Shown here: piece by piece, positions 18,301 to 25,362 of the stretch
How positions within the stretch are numbered: position 1 is the stretch's first letter
How the letters are laid out: every line of letters starts with the position of its first letter
Source: Paraplanobispora takensis
GTDB lineage: Bacteria > Actinomycetota > Actinomycetes > Streptosporangiales > Streptosporangiaceae
DNA: 64,000 nt
Assembly: GCF_016863195.1 (NCBI RefSeq)
Contig: NZ_BOOK01000047.1
Coordinates: 1-64,000 of the forward strand
Direction: 5' to 3'
Translations under genes and position numbers: made by a program
The notes under the pieces: model-generated
Database searches by the model: none
Seen by the model: only the letters and a program-made list of their open reading frames with translations
Told to the model about the DNA's origin: nothing

Positions 18301-20254
18301 GCGCCTGCACACGGGGGCGGGCCTGCTGCGCTATCCCCCCTCGGCCCGCGCGGCCGCCCAGCTGTTCTGGGCGCACGGGACCGACGAGGCCGCCCGCGCC
18401 GCATGGAGCACGAAGGCGGCGTCGCTGGCCCGGGCGCGCGCCCTGTTCGGGCACGTGGAGGCGGTGGAGGAGATCTGCCGCACCCTGTCCGGCGCCGTCG
18501 GGTCCTTCGTGTCCTCGCTCGCCGTACCCGTCGATCCTGACGGCGGGGACGACGTCGCCCTCGCCGGGGAGTACCTGTTCGAGGAGTTGGCCGGCGGGCC
18601 GCCCGGGTTCGTGACGAGCGCCGGGGCCAGGAACCTGCTCGACCGGTTCGAGCGGGCGCTGGGCACCTCGCGCAAGGAGTTCGAGGACGACCTGCGGGCC
18701 CTGGAGGACGACCTGCCGGGCCGGTACCGGCTGGCCTGGGCGTGGCTGGAGGCCTTCGAGCGCTCCGCCGAGCTGCCGGAGGCGGTGGCCGTACTGCTGT
18801 GCGCGCTGCCCCGTCACGACTCCTCGGCGGCGCTGACCGCGACCGTCGAGGGCCTGCTCGGCACGCACCCGCGCCTGACCGGGCGCGCCCTCGCGCTGCG
18901 GCTGGAGGAGTTCCTCGCCAGGACCCGGGACTTCAGGACCCGCCGCGTCCCGGCCTACCGGGCCTACCTGCGGCGGCGCGACGCCCTGGTCGCCGCCGAG
19001 CGTGAGCGCCTGCGCCTGGAGGAGTACCGGCCGAAGGTGATGAGCGCCTTCGTCCGCAACCAGCTGCTGGACGAGGTCTACCTCCCGCTCATCGGCGACA
19101 ACCTGGCCAAGCAGCTCGGCGCGGCCGGTGACGCCAAGCGGACCGACCAGATGGGCATGCTGCTGCTCATCTCGCCGCCGGGGTACGGCAAGACGACGCT
19201 GATGGAGTACGTCGCCGACCGCCTGGGCCTGGTCTTCGTCAAGGTGAACGGCCCCGCGCTCGGCCACGTCACCTCGGTGGACCCGGCCGACGCCCCGGAC
19301 GCGACCGCGCGCCAGGAGGTCGAGAAGATCAACTTCGCGCTGGAGATGGGCTCCAACGTCCTGCTGTACCTCGACGACATCCAGCACACCTCACCGGAGC
19401 TGCTGCAGAAGTTCATCTCGCTGTGCGACGCCCAGCGCCGCATGGAGGGCGTCTGGGAGGGCCGCAGCCGCACCTACGACCTGCGCGGCAAGCGCTTCGC
19501 GGTCTGCATGGCGGGCAACCCGTACACCGAGTCCGGCGGGCGTTTCCGCATCCCGGACATGCTGGCCAACCGGGCCGACGTCTGGAACCTCGGTGACGTC
19601 CTGTCGGGCAGGGACGAGCTGTTCGCGCTGAGCTACGTGGACAACGCGCTCACCTCCAACCCTGTCCTCGCCCCGCTGGCCTCCCGCGACCGCGGCGACG
19701 TCCGCCTGCTGGTACGGCTGGCGCAGAACGACCCCGCCGTCCGCGCCGACCGGCTCTCCCACCCCTACTCCCCGGTCGAGCTGGAGCAGGTCCTGGCGGT
19801 CCTGCGCAAGCTGCTGCACGTCCAGAAGGTGGTGCTGGAGGTCAACAGGGCCTACATCGCCTCGGCCGCCCAGGCCGACGCCTCCAGGACCGAACCGCCG
19901 TTCCAGCTGCAGGGTTCCTACCGGAACATGAACAAGCTCGCGGCCAGGATCGTCCCGGTGATGAACGACGGGGAGCTGGAGGCCGTCATCGACGACCACT
20001 ATCTCGGCGAGGCCCAGACCCTCACCTCCGGCGCCGAGGCCAACCTGCTCAAGCTGGCCGAGCTGCGCGGCAGGCTCACCCCCGGGCAGGCCGGGCGGTG
20101 GGCCGAGGTGAAGGCCGCCTACATGCGGTCCCAGAGCCTCGGCGGCGCCGACGACGATCCGATGACCCGGGCCGTCGGCGCGGTCGGCCTGCTCGCCGAC
20201 CGCGTCAGCACCGCCATCGGGCAGGCCGCCGACCGCCTGTCGGCCGAGCGGTGA
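15314..20254 (+). CDS. Giant AAA-type ATPase with N-terminal DUF3686-like region (often annotated DNA repair ATPase)
   Basis: This 1646-residue protein begins with a coiled-coil stretch and a conserved block (ALNARRLEVFGG, ERIRTENNCVPRDIVSIG, LLFGYNVFIGLKPET) characteristic of the DUF3686 family. Beta-rich and long helical, partly coiled-coil regions follow to about residue 1230. A C-terminal AAA domain has Walker A PPGYGKTT (about 1289-1296) and Walker B NVLLYLDDIQH (about 1350). The popular DNA-repair label is, as far as I know, not experimentally supported. Its start overlaps the flotillin stop, so an ATP-driven remodelling role at flotillin or membrane assemblies fits the context better. 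There is no membrane segment. Confidence 0.88.
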   Translation: MTADVTVTEGTTPGVPGTAETTALDAGTYEVLRARLAEQAAELARRAEALNARRLEVFGGTELRLVGTERIRTENNCVPRDIVSIGGLMLFGYNVFIGLKPETTIDDVFSAHRFTRDGEAFRFDPGPVPKDPRFERDFAELYRYYRETRLTQLRRVEGKMLAVFRTGPSDIRVLRWQVGADGSLSYVDDRGERDHVFPPSHDFEWTPATRDDHVLGRHPHISIQGEVFVETVGGDLTIKIENNTETGEGVYREPVDEPLQSLADADVLHARVGPLILLRIRPYNETEWRHLVFNTRTRDVVRLDGIGQACQRLPEDQGIIFPGGYHLSTGVGKTFDTDVTDLEFERVIRSANGEDVLYVFHARAEGRSLLLPYNVIRKQVATPIPCHGYSLFDDGTMVVFRAVSEEPTRVHPMQVWQTPFTSDLYAAAQPVGTGPLERIGNAELVRGISDCLSVARMIEEMAPSAGVFEALIAACTRVFDHYHWLGDHELRGPVADVRATAEQVLDEFENVRSLTAQAEAALEEAAGDVAALVRRARAEAPRSAREWVTLLADLRRARGHLVTLRELRYADPGRIGRLDAELEAELAGVAQRAVAFLSGDGAFAAYHEEVERLAAGAEAIATTAEAGPVGERLAGQAQGLEVVIEVVGTLDIADATVRTAILERIGEVLGGVNRARAALEARRRELLGSEGRAAFAAEFALLGQAITGALAMADTPERCEEQLGRLMLQLETLESRFSEFDDFLARLGSKREDVYEAFSSRRQALMDERARRADRLAGSADRILSSVRRRLASFGSLDEVNTYFAADPMVAKLHAVAGELRDLGDQVRAEELEGRVKSARQEAGRALRDRLDLYADGGETIRLGRHRFAVTTQSADLTLVPHGDGMAFAVTGTDYRSPVRDPAFAETRPLWNQLLASESPEVYRAEHLAALILSAAEAGTPVLGEQVISLDALHEAAVAEGELAAIVRRVAESRYDEGYERGVHDHDATLVLDVLLRLHTGAGLLRYPPSARAAAQLFWAHGTDEAARAAWSTKAASLARARALFGHVEAVEEICRTLSGAVGSFVSSLAVPVDPDGGDDVALAGEYLFEELAGGPPGFVTSAGARNLLDRFERALGTSRKEFEDDLRALEDDLPGRYRLAWAWLEAFERSAELPEAVAVLLCALPRHDSSAALTATVEGLLGTHPRLTGRALALRLEEFLARTRDFRTRRVPAYRAYLRRRDALVAAERERLRLEEYRPKVMSAFVRNQLLDEVYLPLIGDNLAKQLGAAGDAKRTDQMGMLLLISPPGYGKTTLMEYVADRLGLVFVKVNGPALGHVTSVDPADAPDATARQEVEKINFALEMGSNVLLYLDDIQHTSPELLQKFISLCDAQRRMEGVWEGRSRTYDLRGKRFAVCMAGNPYTESGGRFRIPDMLANRADVWNLGDVLSGRDELFALSYVDNALTSNPVLAPLASRDRGDVRLLVRLAQNDPAVRADRLSHPYSPVELEQVLAVLRKLLHVQKVVLEVNRAYIASAAQADASRTEPPFQLQGSYRNMNKLAARIVPVMNDGELEAVIDDHYLGEAQTLTSGAEANLLKLAELRGRLTPGQAGRWAEVKAAYMRSQSLGGADDDPMTRAVGAVGLLADRVSTAIGQAADRLSAER

Positions 20255-20261
20255 GCCCGGC

Positions 20262-20294
20262 GGCTCCCCGGGTGCCCCGGGCGCCCGGGGAGCC
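20262..20294. terminator. Strong hairpin between convergent ATPase and PP2C genes
   Basis: GGCTCCCCGGG (20262-20272) pairs perfectly with CCCGGGGAGCC (20284-20294) around an 11-nt loop. It fills the 40-bp gap between the ATPase stop and the PP2C stop and probably serves both strands. No long U-run is present, as is common in high-GC actinomycetes. Confidence 0.65.
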
Positions 20295-21092
20295 TCAGGT
20301 GGTGAGCTTGCGCTCGGTCGCGGCGCCCACGACGAGCCGCTCTCCGGAGCCGGGGTGGGCGCCGAAGTCGGCCACGACGCAGGTGATGTTGTCGGGCCCG
20401 CCGCCCCGGTTGGCCAGGTCGATGAGCCAGCGCACGGCCTCGTCGGGGTCCTCGATCTCGCTCAGGGTGTTGAAGAGGGTCTCCGGGCCGACCACGGCGG
20501 TCAGGCCGTCGGAGCAGATGAGATAGCGGTCTCCGGCCTGGGCCTCGCGCAGGGTCAGGTCGAGCTCGCCGTCCCCGGTGCCCTCCAGCACCCGCAGGAC
20601 CATCGACCGGCGCGGGTGCTCGGCCGCCTGCTCGGGGGTGATGCGCCCGTCGTCGACGAGCGACTGCACCAGGGTGTGGTCATGGGTGATCTGGTACAGC
20701 GCGCCGTCGCGCAGCATGTAGGCACGGGAGTCGCCGACGTGCGCCAGGGCGAACATGTCGCCGTCCCACAACATCGCGGTGAGCGTGGTGCCCATGCCGC
20801 GCAGCGCGGGCTCCTGCTCGCTCATCTCGCGGATCATGTGGTTGACGTCCTTGGCGACGGACTTGAGCGCCGCCTTCAGATCGTCGACGTCGGACGGCAG
20901 AGTGTCGTCCAGCGCCGCTATGGCGTTCACGGCGATCGAGCTGGCGACCTCGCCGCCGGCGTGGCCTCCCATGCCGTCGGCGATGGCGAGCAGGCGCGTA
21001 CTCGCATAGCCCGAGTCCTCGTTCGCCTCGCGGCGGACGCCGACGTCGGAGCGGGCGGCGTAGCGCAGTGCCAGTCCTTCGTTTTGTGCCAT
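20295..21092 (-). CDS. PP2C-type Ser/Thr protein phosphatase (copy 2)
   Basis: This 265-residue soluble PP2C has all motifs (ANEDSGYA, AIADGMGGHAGGEVASS, GDSRAYML, ICSDGLTAVV, GGPDNITCVVADFG). It is visibly related to the phosphatase at 11344 along its whole length, including LYQIT.DHTLVQ.L.DDGRIT. The ATG at 21092 is chosen because the conserved domain begins shortly after it; the frame extends 23 codons further upstream without family resemblance. It is divergent from the methylase gene across an 84-bp region and convergent with the ATPase gene. It is a likely partner of the kinase at 23140. Confidence 0.9.
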   Translation of the reverse strand: MAQNEGLALRYAARSDVGVRREANEDSGYASTRLLAIADGMGGHAGGEVASSIAVNAIAALDDTLPSDVDDLKAALKSVAKDVNHMIREMSEQEPALRGMGTTLTAMLWDGDMFALAHVGDSRAYMLRDGALYQITHDHTLVQSLVDDGRITPEQAAEHPRRSMVLRVLEGTGDGELDLTLREAQAGDRYLICSDGLTAVVGPETLFNTLSEIEDPDEAVRWLIDLANRGGGPDNITCVVADFGAHPGSGERLVVGAATERKLTT

Positions 21093-21176
21093 GAAGGCAG
21101 TAAAGCACTGGTTGAAGCACTTCACAAGCAAAGATGCTGTAGACCGTTTCAGCACAGTCAACTACTGTGGCTGAGT

Positions 21177-23114
21177 ATGGAGGAGAGTCAGGAGATCACC
21201 GTGAACGCGGGCGACATCGCCCGGTTCGCCGACGTCGGCCGAGCCGCGGTGAGCAACTGGCGCCGTCGTCACGAGGACTTCCCCCAGCCGATCGGAGGAA
21301 CCGCCTCCAGCCCGCTTTTCTCCCTGTCCGAGGTCACCGCGTGGCTGCGCGGCAACGGCAAGTCCTTCGAGGTCTCCCTGGGCGACCTGGTCTGGCAGCG
21401 GATGCGCACCACGGTCGACGACCTGCGCCTGGGCGAGCTGGTCGGCCGGATCGGGGCCTTCCTGCTGTTCCTGCAGCGCGACCCCGCGGGCTGGCGCAGG
21501 CACGGCGCGCGCCTGCGCGCCGGCGACTACGACATCACGGCCGTCACGGCCCTGGCCGGGCCGGTGGCGGCCGCCACGGCCGACCTGCCCGGCTCGCCCG
21601 GCCTCGCCCCGGACGACGACCCCGCCCTGCTGCGGCTCACCGCCCGGCTGGCCACGGAGAACGGGCCCCTGGCGGCGTTCGAGTTCCTGTGCGCACGCTA
21701 TGTCGAGGCGCACTCCCGGCAGCTCTCCGTCACCAGGGACGACGTCGCCGCCCTCATGGCGCGGCTGGTCGATCCCGGCGGGGGCACCGTGCTCGACCCG
21801 GCCTGCGGGGTCGGCACCCTCCTGCTGCACGCGGCCGGCCCGCTCGGCCAGGAGATCAACGAGACCAACGCCCTGCTGACCGCGGTACGGCTGCTGCTGC
21901 GCGGGACGCGGGCCCGGGTGGTGGCCGGCGACTCGCTCCGCGAGGACGGGCTGGCCGGCGAGCTGGCCGACGCGGTGGTCTGCGACCCGCCGTTCAACGA
22001 GCGGGCCTGGGGCTACGAGGAGCTGGCCGGCGACCCCCGCTGGGAGTACGGCCTGCCGCCCCGCGGCGAGCCGGAGCTGGCCTGGGTGCAGCACTGCCTG
22101 TCCCACGTCAGGCCCGGCGGCCTGGTGGCCGTCCTGATGCCGTCCGCCGCGGCCAGCCGCCGCCCCGGCAAGCGGATCCGCGGCAACCTGCTGCGGGCGG
22201 GGGCGCTGCGGGCCGTGATCGCCCTGGCCCCCGGCGGACCGGACCTGTGGGTGCTGCGCCGTCCCAACGGCGAGCGGCCCTCCTCGCGGCTGCTGATCGT
22301 GGACGCCGCCGAGGACCTGTCGATCGTGGAGCCCGCCTGGCGCGCCTACACGGCCGACCCCGAGGCCGAGCCGCCGGGGGCCCGCACGGTGCGCATCATC
22401 GACCTGCTCGACGACGAGGTGGACCTCGCGCCGGGGCGGCACCGCCCGCCGCAGGGCGGGGTCGACTTCGTCCGCGACTTCAGCGACGCGCTCCACCGCT
22501 TCAGGGAGGCCTCGGCCCCACTGCCCGAGGCGCCCCCGGCGCTGGAGATGCTCGCCGAGCGGCAGGAGCTGCCGACCACGACGATCGGCGATCTGGTCAA
22601 GGCGGGCCTGGTGACCATCCTGCAGGCCCCCGCCAAGATGACCGCCGACGAGGGCACGGTCCCGGTGCTGACCGCCGACGACGTCGCCGCGGGTACGGCC
22701 CCCTCCGGCGGGACCCTGCTCGATCCGGGCCTGGTCATGGTCGAGGCCGGCGACGTGGTGACCACCGCCCTGGGAGCGGTGCGGGTGGTCGAGCTGCCGG
22801 GCACGGCGCTCGGGCCGCAGCTCACGCTCTACCGGGTGGACCCGGCCCGGCTCGACCCGTACTTCCTGGCGGGCTTCCTGCGCTCCGCCGACTCCTCCCG
22901 CGTGCACCCCAGCTCCAGCCGGCTCGACGTGCGCCGGGCCCGGGTGCCGGTGCTGCCGCTGGCCGAGCAGCGGCGCTACGGCGTCGCCTTCCGCGAACTG
23001 GCCGCCCTGGAAGATCGATTGCGTGAGACGGCGGCACTGGGGAAGACGTTGATCCGGCTAGGCTTTGATGGACTGGTCGACGGCCATCTGAGGCCGTGTG
23101 GCCAAGGGGTGTAG
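21177..23114 (+). CDS. Orphan N6-adenine DNA methylase fused to HTH and HsdS-like C-terminus
   Basis: This 645-residue protein has three parts. An N-terminal helix-turn-helix covers about residues 8-60 (IARFADVGRAAVSNWRRR, FSLSEVTAWLRG). A type I HsdM-like methylase domain follows with SAM motif VLDPACGVGTLLLHA (about 204) and catalytic AVVCDPPFNE (about 266). The C-terminal region (about 465-645) looks like an HsdS half, ending RARVPVLPLAEQRRYGVAFRELAAL, close to the usual HsdS signature. No restriction subunit is nearby. Either it is a solitary methylase affecting gene expression, or the methylase has become a regulatory DNA-binding protein. The kinase gene follows directly. Confidence 0.85.
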   Translation: MEESQEITVNAGDIARFADVGRAAVSNWRRRHEDFPQPIGGTASSPLFSLSEVTAWLRGNGKSFEVSLGDLVWQRMRTTVDDLRLGELVGRIGAFLLFLQRDPAGWRRHGARLRAGDYDITAVTALAGPVAAATADLPGSPGLAPDDDPALLRLTARLATENGPLAAFEFLCARYVEAHSRQLSVTRDDVAALMARLVDPGGGTVLDPACGVGTLLLHAAGPLGQEINETNALLTAVRLLLRGTRARVVAGDSLREDGLAGELADAVVCDPPFNERAWGYEELAGDPRWEYGLPPRGEPELAWVQHCLSHVRPGGLVAVLMPSAAASRRPGKRIRGNLLRAGALRAVIALAPGGPDLWVLRRPNGERPSSRLLIVDAAEDLSIVEPAWRAYTADPEAEPPGARTVRIIDLLDDEVDLAPGRHRPPQGGVDFVRDFSDALHRFREASAPLPEAPPALEMLAERQELPTTTIGDLVKAGLVTILQAPAKMTADEGTVPVLTADDVAAGTAPSGGTLLDPGLVMVEAGDVVTTALGAVRVVELPGTALGPQLTLYRVDPARLDPYFLAGFLRSADSSRVHPSSSRLDVRRARVPVLPLAEQRRYGVAFRELAALEDRLRETAALGKTLIRLGFDGLVDGHLRPCGQGV

Positions 23115-23139
23115 TGCCCGCAGGTCCATGGGAGGGTCG

Positions 23140-24033
23140 ATGGTCATCGGCGACCGCTACATTCTCGACGACCTCCCTCTGGGACAGGGCGGGATGGGCG
23201 CCGTCTACGCCGGTCACGACAAGCACCTCGACCGCAGGGTCGCCGTCAAGTTCCTGCGCCTGCTTCCCGGGCCGGACGCCGAGCTGGAGCGGCGCTTCCT
23301 GCGGGAGGCCAGGATCCTGGCCAGGCTGGAGCACCCCGGCGCCCCCGTCCTGTACGACTTCGGCGCCTTCGAGCAGCGGCTGTTCCAGGTGATGCAGTTC
23401 ATCGAGGGCGTCACCGTGGCCGACCTGGTCAGCGAGCACGGCCCGCTGCCCGTCCCGTGGGCCGCCGCGATCGCCGCCCAGGCCTGCGCGGTGCTGTCGG
23501 CCGCCCACGCGCTGTCCATCTATCACCGCGACCTCAAGCCGACCAACCTGATGCTCTGCCCCGACGGCAGCGTCAAGGTCCTGGACTTCGGCCTCGCCAT
23601 GCTCCGGGAGACCGACTCCACCAGCTTCACCCGGGTCGGCCAGATCCTGGGCACCCCGTCCTACATGGCCCCCGAGCAGATCCAGCGCGGCCTGGCCGGC
23701 CCGCGCAGCGACCTGTACGCCCTGGGCTGCGTGATCCACGAGATGCTGACGGGCAGGCAGCTGTTCACCGGCCCCACCGAGTACGCCGTCTTCGAGCGCC
23801 AGGTCAAGGAGCGCCCGCCGCCGGTCCCGGGGATCCCCGCGGAGCTGGACCGGCTCCTGGCCGAACTGCTGGAGAAGGACCCCGACAGGAGACCGGCCGA
23901 CGTCGACGTCCTGTACGACCGCCTCCAGGCCTTCGCCGTCGACCTGCCCATGCTGCCCGGCTTCCTCACCCCGCCGTCGGTGTCCAGCCCCGGCCGGATG
24001 TACGCCCGCGTGGTCGGCCGGGTCCTGGCCTGA
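23140..24033 (+). CDS. Soluble Hanks-type Ser/Thr protein kinase
   Basis: This 297-residue kinase consists almost only of a kinase domain: LGQGGMGAVYAGHD (P-loop), VAVKFLR (catalytic Lys), FLREARILARLEHPG, YHRDLKPTNLM (catalytic loop), LDFGLA and GTPSYMAPEQI. There is no transmembrane helix or PASTA domain, so it is not PknB-like. The ATG at 23140 is preferred because GGGAGGG lies just upstream. A GTG at 23098 in the same frame, overlapping the methylase stop region, would add 14 residues. It is probably co-transcribed with the methylase, and two PP2C phosphatases are nearby. Confidence 0.9.
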   Translation: MVIGDRYILDDLPLGQGGMGAVYAGHDKHLDRRVAVKFLRLLPGPDAELERRFLREARILARLEHPGAPVLYDFGAFEQRLFQVMQFIEGVTVADLVSEHGPLPVPWAAAIAAQACAVLSAAHALSIYHRDLKPTNLMLCPDGSVKVLDFGLAMLRETDSTSFTRVGQILGTPSYMAPEQIQRGLAGPRSDLYALGCVIHEMLTGRQLFTGPTEYAVFERQVKERPPPVPGIPAELDRLLAELLEKDPDRRPADVDVLYDRLQAFAVDLPMLPGFLTPPSVSSPGRMYARVVGRVLA

Positions 24034-24050
24034 CCCGGCCCGCCGCCCTC

Positions 24051-24140
24051 CTCCACGCGCCGGTCCCGGCCGGCGCCGTCCTCACGCGCCGGTCCCGCCC
24101 GGTGGCGCTCTCACACGCCGGTCCCGGACGGCGTGCGGGA
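24051..24140. repeat. Three imperfect 30-bp direct repeats
   Basis: Units starting near 24051, 24081 and 24111 share ACGCGCCGGTCCCG followed by CCGG and a variable GC-rich end. The period is close to 30 bp. The third unit runs into the 3' end of the PadR gene, whose stop is at 24111. This may be a local slippage duplication or a structured 3' region. Confidence 0.6.
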
Positions 24141-24659
24141 GGTGTGGGCCTCGATCTCCCGGGCGGCCCACTCGGCCCACTCCTGCTGCATGCGGGTGAA
24201 GCGCAGCCCCCACTCCAGGGCGATGCGCCCGTAGACCGAAAGATCGTGATCGTCGTCGGCGACTATCGGGCGGATCGTCTCGAGGTGCTCGTGGGAGCGG
24301 GTCGCGACGGCACCCTGTTCCTTCAGGTAGGCGCGGGCCTGCTCGGCGCCGACCGCGCCGAGGAAGAACACCCTCAGCAGCATGTCGCTGCGGCGCAACT
24401 GCTCCGGCGGGACCTCGACCAGCCAGTGGCGCAGCTCGGCCATGCCCGCCTCGGTCGGCCCGTAGGCCTTGCGCCCCCTGGGCCCCTCGGCGACGACCTC
24501 GATCAGCCCGGCGTCCGCGAGGCGGCCGAGCTCGCCGTAGAGCTGGCTCTGGGTGGCGGGCCAGACGTTGGCGAGGGAGATCTCGAAGATCTTCAGCAGG
24601 TCGTAGCCGCTGGCGGAACCCTGGGACAACAGGCCGAGCAGTGCGTGGCGGAGGCTCAT
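24111..24659 (-). CDS. PadR-family transcriptional regulator
   Basis: This 182-residue protein begins MSLRHALLGLLSQGSASGYDLLK, a typical PadR start. The winged helix continues with NVWPATQSQLYGELGRLADAGLIEVV, AEGPRGRKAYGPTEAGMAEL and a C-terminal helical dimerisation region. The start at 24659 matches the family; an upstream in-frame ATG at 24689 lies within the operator palindrome. PadR proteins generally repress a divergent gene. Here that is the membrane protein at 24750, with two identical TGACATGTCA palindromes between them. Confidence 0.9.
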   Translation of the reverse strand: MSLRHALLGLLSQGSASGYDLLKIFEISLANVWPATQSQLYGELGRLADAGLIEVVAEGPRGRKAYGPTEAGMAELRHWLVEVPPEQLRRSDMLLRVFFLGAVGAEQARAYLKEQGAVATRSHEHLETIRPIVADDDHDLSVYGRIALEWGLRFTRMQQEWAEWAAREIEAHTSRTPSGTGV

Positions 24660-24683
24660 GGCGGCGATTCTATATTCCAGGAT

Positions 24684-24722
24684 TGACATGTCACAACAGG
24701 AGGTTCTAGTTTTGACATGTCA
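24684..24722. promoter_or_regulatory. Two TGACATGTCA operators in the PadR divergent region
   Basis: TGACATGTCA, a perfect 10-bp palindrome, occurs at 24684-24693 and at 24713-24722. Each copy is embedded in a longer direct repeat (TTGACATGTCACnACAGGA), and the copies are 29 bp apart. They sit between the PadR start and the membrane-protein start, so PadR binding is the natural inference. Confidence 0.75.
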
Positions 24723-24749
24723 CTACAGGAACGTCATGAGGAGCCGATC

Positions 24750-25316
24750 GTGGTTCAGAGCTTTGCCGGTTTTCTTCCGTGGATCGTGTACGGGATCATC
24801 GCCACCGGAGACAACTGGCGCTACGGAGCCCTGGCCGGACTCGTGATCGCCCTGGCAGTGATCGTGATCGACCGCCGGTCGCACAAGGCCTGGGACGAGA
24901 TGGTGATCGAGACCAGCGGGGCGGTCTTCTTCGCGCTGTCGGCCGTGTTCTCCTACGCCGCTCCCGACTCCCCCCTCACCCCGTACGGCCCGGCCCTCGT
25001 CAACGTCTGGCTCGCCGCCACCGCCTGGGGTTCACTGGCCATCGGCCGGCCCTTCACCCTGGGCATCGCCCGCCGGATGGCCGACCCGAAGGTGTGGGAG
25101 TCGCCGATGTTCTACCGGGTGAACGCCGTCATCACCGGCGTGTGGGCCGCGAGCTTCACCGTCGCCGCGGCCGGGCTGGCCGTGCTGATCAGCCAGAACC
25201 CGCACGCCACGGCCGCCGTCATCACCGTCAAGGTCGTCACCTTCGTGGCCCCCGCCCTGTTCACCGCCCGCTACCCCAAGCTCGTGGCCGCCAGGGCGCA
25301 GCGCCTCGCCGCCTGA
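24750..25316 (+). CDS. Integral membrane protein under PadR control
   Basis: This 188-residue protein has about six hydrophobic segments (residues about 6-18, 23-37, 55-70, 80-98, 122-145 and 150-170) and is not recognised beyond that. The start is set at GTG 24750, because ATGAGGAG lies six bases upstream. The in-frame ATG at 24717 lies inside an operator palindrome and has no ribosome binding site. Since it is divergent from PadR across two palindromes, it is likely the regulated target. The substrate or role is unknown. Confidence 0.8.
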   Translation: MVQSFAGFLPWIVYGIIATGDNWRYGALAGLVIALAVIVIDRRSHKAWDEMVIETSGAVFFALSAVFSYAAPDSPLTPYGPALVNVWLAATAWGSLAIGRPFTLGIARRMADPKVWESPMFYRVNAVITGVWAASFTVAAAGLAVLISQNPHATAAVITVKVVTFVAPALFTARYPKLVAARAQRLAA

Positions 25317-25362
25317 TCCCCGTCCGTCCGTCACACCCGTCGCTCCCGCCGAGGAGGAAACC

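Noticed and set aside
13964-19387. A very long open frame (1807 codons) on the minus strand across the flotillin and ATPase genes
   Set aside because: It is a GC-codon shadow: it lacks domains, has a repetitive Gly/Val/Gln/Arg composition, and opposes two well-supported genes with clear motifs.
20295-24033. A canonical Pgl or BREX system
   Set aside because: The methylase lacks PglX size and architecture, and pglZ, pglW, brxC and brxL-like genes are absent. Only the methylase-kinase idea is similar.
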